From Bacteroidales bacterium UBA4333 (GTDB taxonomy: Bacteria; Bacteroidota; Bacteroidia; Bacteroidales; Paludibacteraceae): a DNA stretch of 64,000 nt. Position numbers and translations under genes: made by a program. Shown piece after piece: positions 52,893 to 60,562 of the stretch (position 1 is the first letter of the stretch; the number at the start of each line of letters is the position of its first letter). The DNA is taken from assembly GCA_002394335.1 (NCBI GenBank), contig DGTP01000002.1:62001-126000 (forward strand), read 5' to 3'. The notes below the pieces were generated by a model that was not told where the DNA came from, searched no databases, and worked only from the letters and a program-made list of their open reading frames with translations.

Positions 52893-53665
52893 AGATATCT
52901 ATCATCACTATTACTTATAATTCTGCGAAAACCCTTCCGCGGGCGTTAGAGAGTGTGCGGAGCCAAACGTACGGAGACATCGAGCATATTATCGTTGATG
53001 GCGCATCTACCGACGGCACAGTGGAAATAATTAAAAATTATTCCAAGGGACAAAGTGCGCCAAGTGGGCAGTACCAAAGTACAAAGGAGGTTTGTTGGAT
53101 CTCCGAGCCGGATGAAGGGATATACGATGCCATCAACAAAGGTATCAGGATGGCTACCGGTGATGCAATCGGTTTCTTGCATTCGGATGATAAATTCTAT
53201 TCTCAAGACACTATAGCACACATCGCCGCTGCCTTTGCGTCCTCGAAGGCGGATGTCGTCTATGGTGATCTGGAGTATTGCAAGGGAGAGAAAGTAACGC
53301 GCAGTTGGAAGAGCAATACCTTTAATCCGCGCAGCCTCAAATACGGTTGGATGCCACCCCACCCTACAATGTATGTGCGCCGCGAAGTGTATAAACAGGT
53401 AGGCGAATACGATTCATGGTTCCGTATTTCGGCGGATTATGATATGATTTTGCGGATCTTTACCGCAGGGTATAAGACCCATTATATCCCGCAAGTGCTA
53501 GTCTCCATGGAGACAGGCGGCGCCAGCAACAAAAACACCAAAGCACGCCTCTCCAAAACACAGGAAGATTATATAGTGCTCAGGAAAAACAATGTCGGGG
53601 CCGGATATATCACCGTCGCCTGCAAGCAACTCAGGAAAGTGAGACAGTTTCTGGGGAGACGTTAA
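52889..53665 (+). CDS. GT2-family glycosyltransferase
   Basis: 258 residues, ATGA start overlap. GT-A fold: SIITITYNSAKTLPRALESV, IIVDGASTDGT, EPDEGIYDAINKGIRMATGD, and the FLHSDDKFY acidic motif. It resembles WcaE-like capsule transferases. A 7-nt period array (53043-53088) adds KGQSAPSGQYQSTKEV between the nucleotide-binding strand and the conserved WISEPDEG block. The stop lies in an 8-nt array that leads to the next start codon. Confidence 0.92.
   Translation: MKISIITITYNSAKTLPRALESVRSQTYGDIEHIIVDGASTDGTVEIIKNYSKGQSAPSGQYQSTKEVCWISEPDEGIYDAINKGIRMATGDAIGFLHSDDKFYSQDTIAHIAAAFASSKADVVYGDLEYCKGEKVTRSWKSNTFNPRSLKYGWMPPHPTMYVRREVYKQVGEYDSWFRISADYDMILRIFTAGYKTHYIPQVLVSMETGGASNKNTKARLSKTQEDYIVLRKNNVGAGYITVACKQLRKVRQFLGRR
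53043..53088 (+). repeat. 7-nt period array in a GT2 gene (ccaagt / gggac words)
   Basis: Words of the aagggac, ccaagtg and gtaccaa type, the same family as 37601 and the reverse complement of 16876. Confidence 0.7.
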
Positions 53666-53697
53666 ATTGTTAAATCGTTAAGTTGTCAAACTGTCAG
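53661..53697. repeat. 8-nt tandem array across a gene junction (gttaaatt family)
   Basis: gttaaatt, gttaaatc, gttaagtt, gtcaaact, then gtcag. It contains the upstream TAA (53663-53665) and ends 1 nt before the next ATG. Same family as 34035-34087. Confidence 0.9.
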
Positions 53698-53698
53698 G

Positions 53699-54532
53699 AT
53701 GCTCAATATCTCCATCGTCTTATATCGTCCGGCATGGGAACGGGAGGTGATTCCTCTTGTCAAGGAGTTGCTGCACATAAAGAACCTGCGGAAGATCTAT
53801 CTCTTGGACAATACAGAACCTTCTTACAGTCCGCAGGACGGTCCTACAGCGCAAGCGGTCTTACAGCAAAGCGGTCTGACGGCAAAGCCGTCCAAAGTGC
53901 GGTACATGCCTATGACCGTGAATCTCGGCTATGGCAAAGCGCATAACATTGCCATCCGCGAGAGCGTCTTCTACCGCACAGACTACCATCTGGTCATCAA
54001 TAGCGACATCCGGGTGAAAGCAGAGCAGATCGAAGAGATGGCAGCATGGATGGATGCTTATCCCGAAGTAGGACAACTCATGCCACGTGTCGTCTCGGAG
54101 GATGGCACTCCCCAATATTTGGCTAAACGTCTTCCTTCACCATGGGATGTGGCTGCCAGAAGATTTATCCCCGGATGGCAGAACACACGAAGAAACAAGT
54201 GGTACGAACTGCGTGACAAAGATCTCACACACCCGATCAATGCACCGTACCTGAGCGGTTGTTTTATGCTCCTGCGCACCCAAGCAGTGCTGGAAGCCGG
54301 ATTGTTCGACGAGCGGTATTTCATGTACCCGGAGGACATCGATCTTACTCGTTCCATCCACCGCCGATGGCTCACGATCTATCAGCCTCAATGGACTATT
54401 GTACATGCGCATAAGCGAGCCTCTTACCACTCGACACGGATGCTTTGGATACACATACAAAACCTCTGCCGGTACTTTAACAAATACGGTTGGTTTTTCG
54501 ACAAAGAGCGGTGGAGAATGAACAAGGTGTGA
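53699..54532 (+). CDS. GT2-family glycosyltransferase (rhamnosyltransferase-like)
   Basis: 277 residues. LNISIVLYRPAWEREVIPLV at the N-terminus, LLDNTEPS, the donor-site segment LVINSDIRVKAEQIEEMAAW, and the C-terminal GLFDERYFMYPEDIDLTRSI block typical of GT2 rhamnosyltransferase-like enzymes. Last gene of the polysaccharide cluster. Its ATG follows an 8-nt array with no Shine-Dalgarno sequence. The cluster ends here; the mdh promoter lies 37 bp after the stop. Confidence 0.92.
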   Translation: MLNISIVLYRPAWEREVIPLVKELLHIKNLRKIYLLDNTEPSYSPQDGPTAQAVLQQSGLTAKPSKVRYMPMTVNLGYGKAHNIAIRESVFYRTDYHLVINSDIRVKAEQIEEMAAWMDAYPEVGQLMPRVVSEDGTPQYLAKRLPSPWDVAARRFIPGWQNTRRNKWYELRDKDLTHPINAPYLSGCFMLLRTQAVLEAGLFDERYFMYPEDIDLTRSIHRRWLTIYQPQWTIVHAHKRASYHSTRMLWIHIQNLCRYFNKYGWFFDKERWRMNKV

Positions 54533-54569
54533 TTTTTTGCTAAATCGACTGATAAAAAACGATATAATA

Positions 54570-54601
54570 TTTGCATATATGCAAAAAATGTCGTATATTT
54601 G
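54570..54601 (+). promoter_or_regulatory. mdh promoter with internal palindrome, near-identical to the ileS promoter
   Basis: TTTG at 54570, 20 nt, TATATTTG at 54594-54601. The palindrome TTGCATATATGCAA (54571-54584) covers the -33 box, as at 18849-18862. Confidence 0.88.
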
Positions 54602-54640
54602 CAGTCCGTTTGTGAAATTTTAATATTAAAAATATATACT

Positions 54641-55582
54641 ATGTCAAAAGTAACTGTTGTAGGCGCAGGCAACGTAGGTGCTACATGCGCAAATGTTTTA
54701 GCTGTAAACGAAGTAGCTAACGAGGTATGTTTGATCGATATCAAGGAGGGTTTTGCCGAGGGTAAAGCCATGGATATCATGCAGACTGCTCAGTTGATGG
54801 GTTTTGATACCGTCGTTGAGGGTGTCACCAACGACTATAGCAAGACTGCCGGTAGCGATGTAGTCATCATCACTTCAGGCCTGCCGCGCAAACCGGGTAT
54901 GACCCGCGAGGAACTGATCGGCGTTAATGCCGGTATCGTAAAATCTGTTTGCGACCAAGTTTTGACCTATAGCCCGAATGCTATTCTCGTAGTGGTTTCC
55001 AACCCTATGGACACAATGGCTTATCTGACCCTCCACGCACTCGGTCTGCCGCGTAACCGCGTGATCGGTATGGGTGGCGCATTGGATAGCGCACGTCTCA
55101 AATACTTCCTCAGCCAGGCACTCAAGTGCAATGCCAACGATGTGGACGGATTTGTAATCGGAGGTCACGGCGACACCACCATGATTCCGTTGACCAGCTA
55201 TACCACATACAAGGGAATCCCTGTAACAGAGTTCTTGTCCAAAGAGGAACTGGAGAACGTAGTAAAGAGCACTATGGTGGGTGGCGCGACACTGACCGGA
55301 CTGCTGGGTACCAGCGCATGGATGGCTCCGGGTGCAGCTGCTGCATCGGTAGCTGAGGCTATTATCAAAGACCAGAAGAAGATGATTCCTTGCTCTGCTG
55401 CTTTGGAGGGCGAGTATGGTATGAAAGATATCACTATCGGTGTTCCGTGTATAATCGGCCGCAACGGTATCGAGAAAGTGCTGGAGCTCAATATCTCCGA
55501 CGAGGAGCGCGCTAAACTCCGCGAGAGCGAAGCTGCTGTACGTAAGACGACCGCTATCCTCAAAGAACTGAATGTTCTTTAA
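54641..55582 (+). CDS. mdh: Malate dehydrogenase
   Basis: 313 residues from the ATG at 54641 (MSKVTVVGAGNVGATCANVL); a longer frame begins inside the promoter. NAD-binding GAGNVGA, the substrate-loop ITSGLPRKPGMTREEL arginines, VVSNPMDTM, GMGGALDSARLKYFL and catalytic His176 in GGHGDTTM define an LDH-like MDH. It interconverts malate and oxaloacetate in the fermentative succinate pathway. Own promoter at 54570-54601. A hairpin made of 7-nt arrays follows the stop. Confidence 0.97.
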   Translation: MSKVTVVGAGNVGATCANVLAVNEVANEVCLIDIKEGFAEGKAMDIMQTAQLMGFDTVVEGVTNDYSKTAGSDVVIITSGLPRKPGMTREELIGVNAGIVKSVCDQVLTYSPNAILVVVSNPMDTMAYLTLHALGLPRNRVIGMGGALDSARLKYFLSQALKCNANDVDGFVIGGHGDTTMIPLTSYTTYKGIPVTEFLSKEELENVVKSTMVGGATLTGLLGTSAWMAPGAAAASVAEAIIKDQKKMIPCSAALEGEYGMKDITIGVPCIIGRNGIEKVLELNISDEERAKLRESEAAVRKTTAILKELNVL

Positions 55583-55664
55583 TGAATAATTAACAATGAA
55601 TAATGAATATTTCGCAGTAGAGCGATAAACCCGAAACGAAATATTCATTAATCATTAATCATTA
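55581..55664. repeat. Paired 7-nt arrays forming a hairpin between mdh and spt
   Basis: aatgaata-type words at 55581-55610 and ttcatta/atcatta units at 55644-55664 are in inverse orientation. The perfect 13-bp arms 55602-55614 and 55637-55649 form the stem with a 22-nt loop. Possible mdh terminator; the gap to the next ATG is only 6 nt. Confidence 0.8.
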
Positions 55665-55670
55665 AAATAC

Positions 55671-56852
55671 ATGGATTTATTTGAAAAATGCGACCATTTT
55701 GAGACCCTCAAGCAAGTGCGTCAGATGGGGATTTATCCCTATTTCCATGAGTTAGAGTCTCGCCAAGCCCCGATCGTGACGATGGAGAACCATCGCGTCA
55801 TCATGCTGGGCAGTAATAACTACCTCGGCCTGACGGAGAACGAGGCGGTGATAAAGGCTGGTCACGAAGCATTGGACAAGTACGGTACAGGTGTGAGTGG
55901 CAGCCGTTTTCTGAACGGAACACTCGACCTGCACTTGCAGTTGGAGCGCGAGATAGCAGCTTTTACGGGTTATGAGGAGGCAATGACTGTCTCTACCGGT
56001 TTCCAGACCAACCTTGCTATCATCTCGGCTATCTGCGGAAAGGATGACTATATCCTCAATGACCGCGAGAACCACGCTTCCATATACGATGCTTGCCGTC
56101 TCAGTTATGCCAAAGTGCTGCGTTACCGCCACTCCGATATGGAGGATCTGGAGCGCCAGCTTCAGTCTATCCCGGAGACTGCCGGCAAACTGATCATCAC
56201 CGATGGTGTCTTTTCGATGCGAGGTGATATATGCCGCTTGCCGGAGATATGTGCCTTGGCACAAAAGTACCATGCACGCGTGATGGTGGACGATGCGCAC
56301 GGTTTTGGCGTTCTCGGCCCCGGTGGTCGTGGTACGGCAGCCTATTTCGGTCTCACCGATCAGGTGGATATCACCATGCTGACCTTCTCCAAGTCGCTGG
56401 CTTCAATCGGAGGATGCATGCTGACTTCTCACAGGGTCGCTGACTGGCTCAGACACGTGTCCCGTCCGTTCATCTTCTCCGCATCTATCACTCCTTGCTC
56501 CGCGGCTACTGCCTTGGAAGCGCTACACCAGCTGATTCTCGACCCACAGCGTCCTGAGAGGCTGATGAGTATCGCCAAGTACTTCCAGAAGCAACTTATT
56601 GCTGCCGGCGTTAAGATCATCGAGGCTCCGACACCTATCGTGCCGATCTTCACCTATAAGACACTCGACACCCTCTATTTCGGCAAGAAGATGTTCGACG
56701 AGGGCGTATATGTCAATCCTGTCATTGCACCTGCATGTGTGGAGGGCGAGTGCCTGCTGCGTACAACCCTCATGGCTACGCATACAGAACCTGTGATCGA
56801 TGAGGCGGTGGAGATCATCTCCCGTGTGCTGAAGGAAGGAGTACCGTTCTGA
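55671..56852 (+). CDS. spt: Serine palmitoyltransferase (alpha-oxoamine synthase family)
   Basis: 393 residues. Fold-type I PLP enzyme: MGIYPYFHELESR, the GSNNYLGLTENEAVI block, GTGVSGSRFLNGTLDLHLQLE, VDDAHGFGVLGPGGRGTA, and PLP Lys241 in LTFSKSLASIGG. The N-terminus and the SRFLNGT block match Bacteroidetes serine palmitoyltransferase, which condenses serine with an acyl thioester to start sphingolipid synthesis. KBL or BioF (same superfamily) are the alternatives. The overlapping SDR supports sphingoid-base synthesis. Stop and next start share a TGATG junction. Confidence 0.85.
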   Translation: MDLFEKCDHFETLKQVRQMGIYPYFHELESRQAPIVTMENHRVIMLGSNNYLGLTENEAVIKAGHEALDKYGTGVSGSRFLNGTLDLHLQLEREIAAFTGYEEAMTVSTGFQTNLAIISAICGKDDYILNDRENHASIYDACRLSYAKVLRYRHSDMEDLERQLQSIPETAGKLIITDGVFSMRGDICRLPEICALAQKYHARVMVDDAHGFGVLGPGGRGTAAYFGLTDQVDITMLTFSKSLASIGGCMLTSHRVADWLRHVSRPFIFSASITPCSAATALEALHQLILDPQRPERLMSIAKYFQKQLIAAGVKIIEAPTPIVPIFTYKTLDTLYFGKKMFDEGVYVNPVIAPACVEGECLLRTTLMATHTEPVIDEAVEIISRVLKEGVPF

Positions 56853-57634
56853 TGAAGACCATCCTGCTCACAGGCGGATCATCCGGTATAGGAAAGGCCA
56901 CAGCCGAGTTGTTCAACCAACGCGGCTGGCAGGTCTTTGAACTCAGTCGTAGCGGCAAAAGCTACGATGGTATCATTCATGTGGATTGTGACGTCACCGA
57001 TGAGCAGTCGGTTCTTTCCGCAGTGAGCGAAGTGCTTCGTCAGACAGATCATCTGGATGTCATCTTCTCCAATGCCGGAATGGGCATCTCCGGTGCTATC
57101 GAGTACACCAAGACCGATGATGCACGGCGACAAATGGATGTCAATTTCTTCGGCGCTTTCACCTTGACCAAAGTCGTTCTGCCGCAGTTGCGTGAACAAG
57201 GCGGCGGAAGAATTATCTTCACTTCTTCGGTCGCAGCGGTATTGGCTGTTCCCTATCAGGCGTTCTATTCCGCCAGCAAAGCGGCTATCAATGCTTTCGC
57301 TTTGGCATTGCAGAACGAGGTACGCCCCTTTGGCGTGAAAGTATCGGTGCTGATGCCGGGCGATGTAGCTACCGGCTTCACCGGCGCACGTATCAAAGAA
57401 CAGCAGGGCGAAGACGTCTATACCCACGCCAAACAAGCTGTGGAAGCCATGGAACGGGATGAACGGGAAGGCATGACACCGCAGGAGATTGCCAAACTCG
57501 TCTATCATATAGCCACGACCCGTCATCCGAGACCGGAGTACGTGGGTGGCACGATATACAAGATATTCTATATACTCAACACCTTGCTCCCAAAACGATT
57601 GGTCAACTGGATCGAGGGCAAAATGTACAGCTGA
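56852..57634 (+). CDS. Short-chain dehydrogenase/reductase, possible 3-ketosphinganine reductase
   Basis: 260 residues. Rossmann TGGSSGIGKA near the N-terminus, NAG in IFSNAGMGISG, catalytic Ser in FTSSVAAVL and Tyr-x3-Lys in YSASKAAINAF. The C-terminal hydrophobic tail YKIFYILNTLLPKRLVNWIE resembles membrane-associated sterol/sphinganine-type SDRs. Because it is translationally coupled to serine palmitoyltransferase (TGATG), the likely reaction is reduction of 3-ketosphinganine to sphinganine (inference). It is also coupled by TGATG to the LD-carboxypeptidase gene. Confidence 0.85.
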   Translation: MKTILLTGGSSGIGKATAELFNQRGWQVFELSRSGKSYDGIIHVDCDVTDEQSVLSAVSEVLRQTDHLDVIFSNAGMGISGAIEYTKTDDARRQMDVNFFGAFTLTKVVLPQLREQGGGRIIFTSSVAAVLAVPYQAFYSASKAAINAFALALQNEVRPFGVKVSVLMPGDVATGFTGARIKEQQGEDVYTHAKQAVEAMERDEREGMTPQEIAKLVYHIATTRHPRPEYVGGTIYKIFYILNTLLPKRLVNWIEGKMYS

Positions 57635-58521
57635 TGAACATTCGTATCCTTTCTCCTTCGGGAGCTATAGACAAAGAACTGATAGAGGGCGCCAAAGAGC
57701 GCCTTTTGTCGTTAGGCTGGCAGGTGAGCGAAGGGCAGTACGCCCGCTCTCGCTCAGGCCGCTTTGCAGCTACAGACGCCCAACGGGCAGAAGATCTGAA
57801 TACGGCACTGACCGACCCCTCGGTAGATGTCATCCTTTGCGCAAGAGGGGGGTACGGCTTGCAACGTATAGCCGACAAGATCATGCCGATCCACAAGCCT
57901 GTCGTCGGCTTCTCGGATATCACCGTTCTACATTCCTTGGCTGCCCTCACCGGCACACCGACACTGCATGCAATCATGTGCAAGCACATGGCCACCCACT
58001 CGCTCACAGACGAGCCTTTTGCACGCACCATAGCTGCTCTACGGGGCGAAACAATGGAATACTCCTTGCCGGCGCATCCGTTGAACCGGCACGGCGAAGC
58101 CGAAGGCATCCTCATCGGAGGAAATCTGTCGGTCCTCTACGGTCTGCAAGGCACACCGTACGGACTGAATCAGTCTGTCAACGAAACGCTTTATTCTCTA
58201 TCAGCAAAGCGGCCTATTCTCTTAATCGAGGACATCGCGGAGAGACATTACCATATTGACCGTATGCTCAACAATCTACGCTTGAGCGGCGTATTGGCGC
58301 AGTTGGGAGGACTGATAGTGGGGCAGTTCAGCGACTGTGAGAACGATCCTTCAATGGGCGAGACAATCTACGAAACCATCGCCCGCTACACACAAGAGTA
58401 CGACTACCCCGTCGTATTCGATTTCCCTTGCGGCCACGTGGAGAAGAATATGCCGCTGTGGCTCAATAAAAAAGCGCGCCTTTCTGTCAGCGCGCTTGGA
58501 ACCACCCTTATTCAGGCTTAG
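57634..58521 (+). CDS. ldcA: LD-carboxypeptidase (S66 family)
   Basis: 295 residues. Family features: ILSPSGAIDKELIEGAKERL, CARGGYGLQRI, nucleophile Ser94 in VGFSDITVLH, the acid in LLIEDIAERHYHIDRM and the histidine in FDFPCGHVEKNM. It removes the terminal D-alanine from muramoyl tetrapeptide during peptidoglycan recycling in the cytoplasm, which pairs functionally with mpl at 32697. The 3' end of the coding sequence carries a hairpin that acts as terminator for the convergent gene. Confidence 0.94.
   Translation: MNIRILSPSGAIDKELIEGAKERLLSLGWQVSEGQYARSRSGRFAATDAQRAEDLNTALTDPSVDVILCARGGYGLQRIADKIMPIHKPVVGFSDITVLHSLAALTGTPTLHAIMCKHMATHSLTDEPFARTIAALRGETMEYSLPAHPLNRHGEAEGILIGGNLSVLYGLQGTPYGLNQSVNETLYSLSAKRPILLIEDIAERHYHIDRMLNNLRLSGVLAQLGGLIVGQFSDCENDPSMGETIYETIARYTQEYDYPVVFDFPCGHVEKNMPLWLNKKARLSVSALGTTLIQA
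58467..58497 (-). terminator. Terminator for the convergent membrane-protein gene, embedded in the ldcA coding region
   Basis: Perfect 8-bp arms 58472-58479 and 58490-58497. Read on the minus strand, the stem is followed by a run of T residues (58473-58467). It lies wholly within the ldcA frame (codes NKKARLSVSALG). Confidence 0.8.
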
Positions 58522-59021
58522 TCGTCAAAATCCATCGTCTCGTCCCGATGACGGACGTCTTGCAAGATATTTTTGCGCAACAAAATCATCATTTGCATCA
58601 CTATAGCCGGCAAAACAGCTGCCAACGTGGGGTACATTGTAGGAAACTGTTCATCGGATATCTGGATGGCATAGTATATCAGTATTACATAATACAATAC
58701 ACACACTACCAAGGTGAGAAGGGATACCGTAATCTGCAATTTGTTGCTAAAGAAACAGAGTGTGCAGAGTATCGTCATCGCAATGATTGCCCACTTGGCA
58801 CGGTTAAGCCATTTCAGAGAGATAACAGCCACCACCTCTGACTCTTCACTATTGTCCAATTTGGTCTGCGTCACGCGGAAAGCAGTCTGCGTCATCTCAT
58901 ACGAGCGGATATAAATAATTCCTCTGTCGGGCTGAAAACTCAAAACCGTGAAATAGTTCATCGCCACAGCCGCAACCAACGCAGAGAACATATAAACCCA
59001 ACGATAAATAATATTTTTCAT
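58518..59021 (-). CDS. Small four-helix membrane protein (DUF4293-like in size and layout)
   Basis: 167 residues from the ATG at 59021 (MKNIIYRWVYMFSALVAAVA); a longer frame would include the promoter. Four hydrophobic segments (about 10-28, 70-88, 92-112, 122-145) are separated by a periplasmic loop after the first, and the tail is charged (RKNILQDVRHRDETMDFDD). The layout resembles the Bacteroidetes DUF4293 family but I cannot confirm it. Its promoter overlaps that of the MATE gene on the opposite strand (59044-59075 against 59059-59090). Confidence 0.75.
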   Translation of the reverse strand: MKNIIYRWVYMFSALVAAVAMNYFTVLSFQPDRGIIYIRSYEMTQTAFRVTQTKLDNSEESEVVAVISLKWLNRAKWAIIAMTILCTLCFFSNKLQITVSLLTLVVCVLYYVILIYYAIQISDEQFPTMYPTLAAVLPAIVMQMMILLRKNILQDVRHRDETMDFDD

Positions 59022-59043
59022 TATTCTTACCTTAATTCGGGTG

Positions 59044-59075
59044 CAAAGATATAAAAAATTTGGCACACTCGCAAA
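59044..59075 (-). promoter_or_regulatory. Minus-strand promoter of the small membrane protein, overlapping the MATE promoter
   Basis: On the minus strand: TTTG - 20 nt - TATCTTTG. Confidence 0.85.
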
Positions 59076-59090
59076 TTTTTTGTATCTTTG
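59059..59090 (+). promoter_or_regulatory. Promoter of the MATE gene, overlapping the divergent promoter
   Basis: TTTG at 59059, 20 nt, TATCTTTG at 59083-59090. It shares 17 bp with the minus-strand promoter. Confidence 0.85.
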
Positions 59091-59106
59091 TAGCCTATTT
59101 AGTTCA

Positions 59107-60522
59107 ATGAACTACACTTTTACGGAAATATTACCCTACTACCGTCGCAATTTGCGCGTAGCGTTTCCTGTCATGCTCACCCAGTTGGGTGCCGCCTTGG
59201 TAGGGCTTTTTGACTCTATCATGGTGGGACATTACAGTACCGCAGACTTGGCAGCGGTCAGTTTCTCGAATGCCGTCTTCTTTACCGTCATGGTTTTTGC
59301 CATGGGTGCGTTGATGGGCGTCACACCGCTGGTGGGACAAGTGCATGGAAGATTGGGGAAATTGTTGGAGCAAAATGCACCGCCGGAGGAAATAGTACAC
59401 AAGCATGAGCAGATAACCTCGTATATGGCGAACGGACTGGTGTTCACTCTCCTCATGTGTTCCGCCTCCCTGTTGCTCTTGGCGCCGTGCATCTTCTTCT
59501 TGGATGATTTCGGTCAGGAACCCGAAGTCGTCGCGTGCGCGCGCCCGTACTATATATTAATAGTGCTTTCAATCATTCCGTTTTTGCTCTTTTGTTTCTC
59601 CAAACAGTTCCTTGAGGGGCTTGGAAACACCTGGGTGGCGATGCTCATTACGATAGGATGCAATTTACTGAATATATTCTTTAACTGGATATTTATTTTC
59701 GGGCATTGTGGCTTCGAACCAATGGGAGCCGAAGGAGCAGGATGGGCAACGCTCATCTCGCGTACGCTCATGCCTGTCTGCTTCCTGATAGCGATGGCTG
59801 CAAAAAACGAATGGCGCAGGTATCTCGTCTCAATGCGTAAATGGATGATCACACGTCGCGAAGTAGAATATCTGTTAGCAATAGGCACGCCTATCGGACT
59901 ACAGTCTTTTGCGGAGGCTTTCCTCTTTACGGCCTCGTTTATTATCATCGGATGGATCAGCAAGGAGGTGCTTGCTGCTCATCATATAGCCAACCAGATG
60001 TGCGATCTGACATTCATGCTGGCGCAAGGTGTCGGAGCCGCTACTACCATCCGGGTCTCACACCAACTCGGCAAAGGGGACATGCATGCCTTGCGCATGG
60101 CGAGCCGTGCCTCAATCCATCTATGCTTGCTGATGAACACCATCGGCGCATCGGTCATGTTCTTCTTTCGAAATCAAATACCTTATATCTTCTCCGACGA
60201 TCCGCAGGTAGCTCAGGTCGCTTCTACCCTTCTGATTTTCGGAGCATTCTTCCAGTACGCGGACGGACTCCAGTGCATCGGGGCGGCAATGTTACGTGGT
60301 ATTCAGGATGTGCGTGTACCTATGCGAATAGCACTCTTCTCTTATATAGGAGTCGCCCTGCCACTTGGCATATATCTTACTTTCCCTGCCGGACTTGGTG
60401 CCAAAGGTATGTGGATTGCTTTCGTTGTAGCATTGGCGATACCCGCGGTGCTCTTCCATATACGCTTCAACCGAGAATATAAAAAAATGACCCAATATGA
60501 AAATTTCCCAATGTCTAAATGA
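59107..60522 (+). CDS. MATE-family efflux transporter
   Basis: 471 residues from the ATG at 59107; the frame opens 66 nt earlier but that part precedes the transcription start. Twelve helices. The N-terminal LRVAFPVMLTQLGAALVGLF and DSIMVGHYSTADLAAVSF, and in the second half GTPIGLQSFAEAFLF and AAHHIANQMCDLTFMLAQGV, are classic NorM/DinF features. It exports cationic compounds in exchange for Na+ or H+ at the inner membrane. Next gene: pepD copy 2, 16 bp downstream across an array. Confidence 0.94.
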   Translation: MNYTFTEILPYYRRNLRVAFPVMLTQLGAALVGLFDSIMVGHYSTADLAAVSFSNAVFFTVMVFAMGALMGVTPLVGQVHGRLGKLLEQNAPPEEIVHKHEQITSYMANGLVFTLLMCSASLLLLAPCIFFLDDFGQEPEVVACARPYYILIVLSIIPFLLFCFSKQFLEGLGNTWVAMLITIGCNLLNIFFNWIFIFGHCGFEPMGAEGAGWATLISRTLMPVCFLIAMAAKNEWRRYLVSMRKWMITRREVEYLLAIGTPIGLQSFAEAFLFTASFIIIGWISKEVLAAHHIANQMCDLTFMLAQGVGAATTIRVSHQLGKGDMHALRMASRASIHLCLLMNTIGASVMFFFRNQIPYIFSDDPQVAQVASTLLIFGAFFQYADGLQCIGAAMLRGIQDVRVPMRIALFSYIGVALPLGIYLTFPAGLGAKGMWIAFVVALAIPAVLFHIRFNREYKKMTQYENFPMSK

Positions 60523-60528
60523 TTAAAT

Positions 60529-60562
60529 AAATGAACAAATGGTAAATGAACAAATGGTAAAT
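60529..60562. repeat. 15-bp (8+7) array at the MATE / pepD junction
   Basis: aaatgaac, aaatggt, aaatgaac, aaatggt, aaat. The downstream gene starts inside the array, so its first residues (MVNEQMVN) are array-encoded. Confidence 0.88.
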
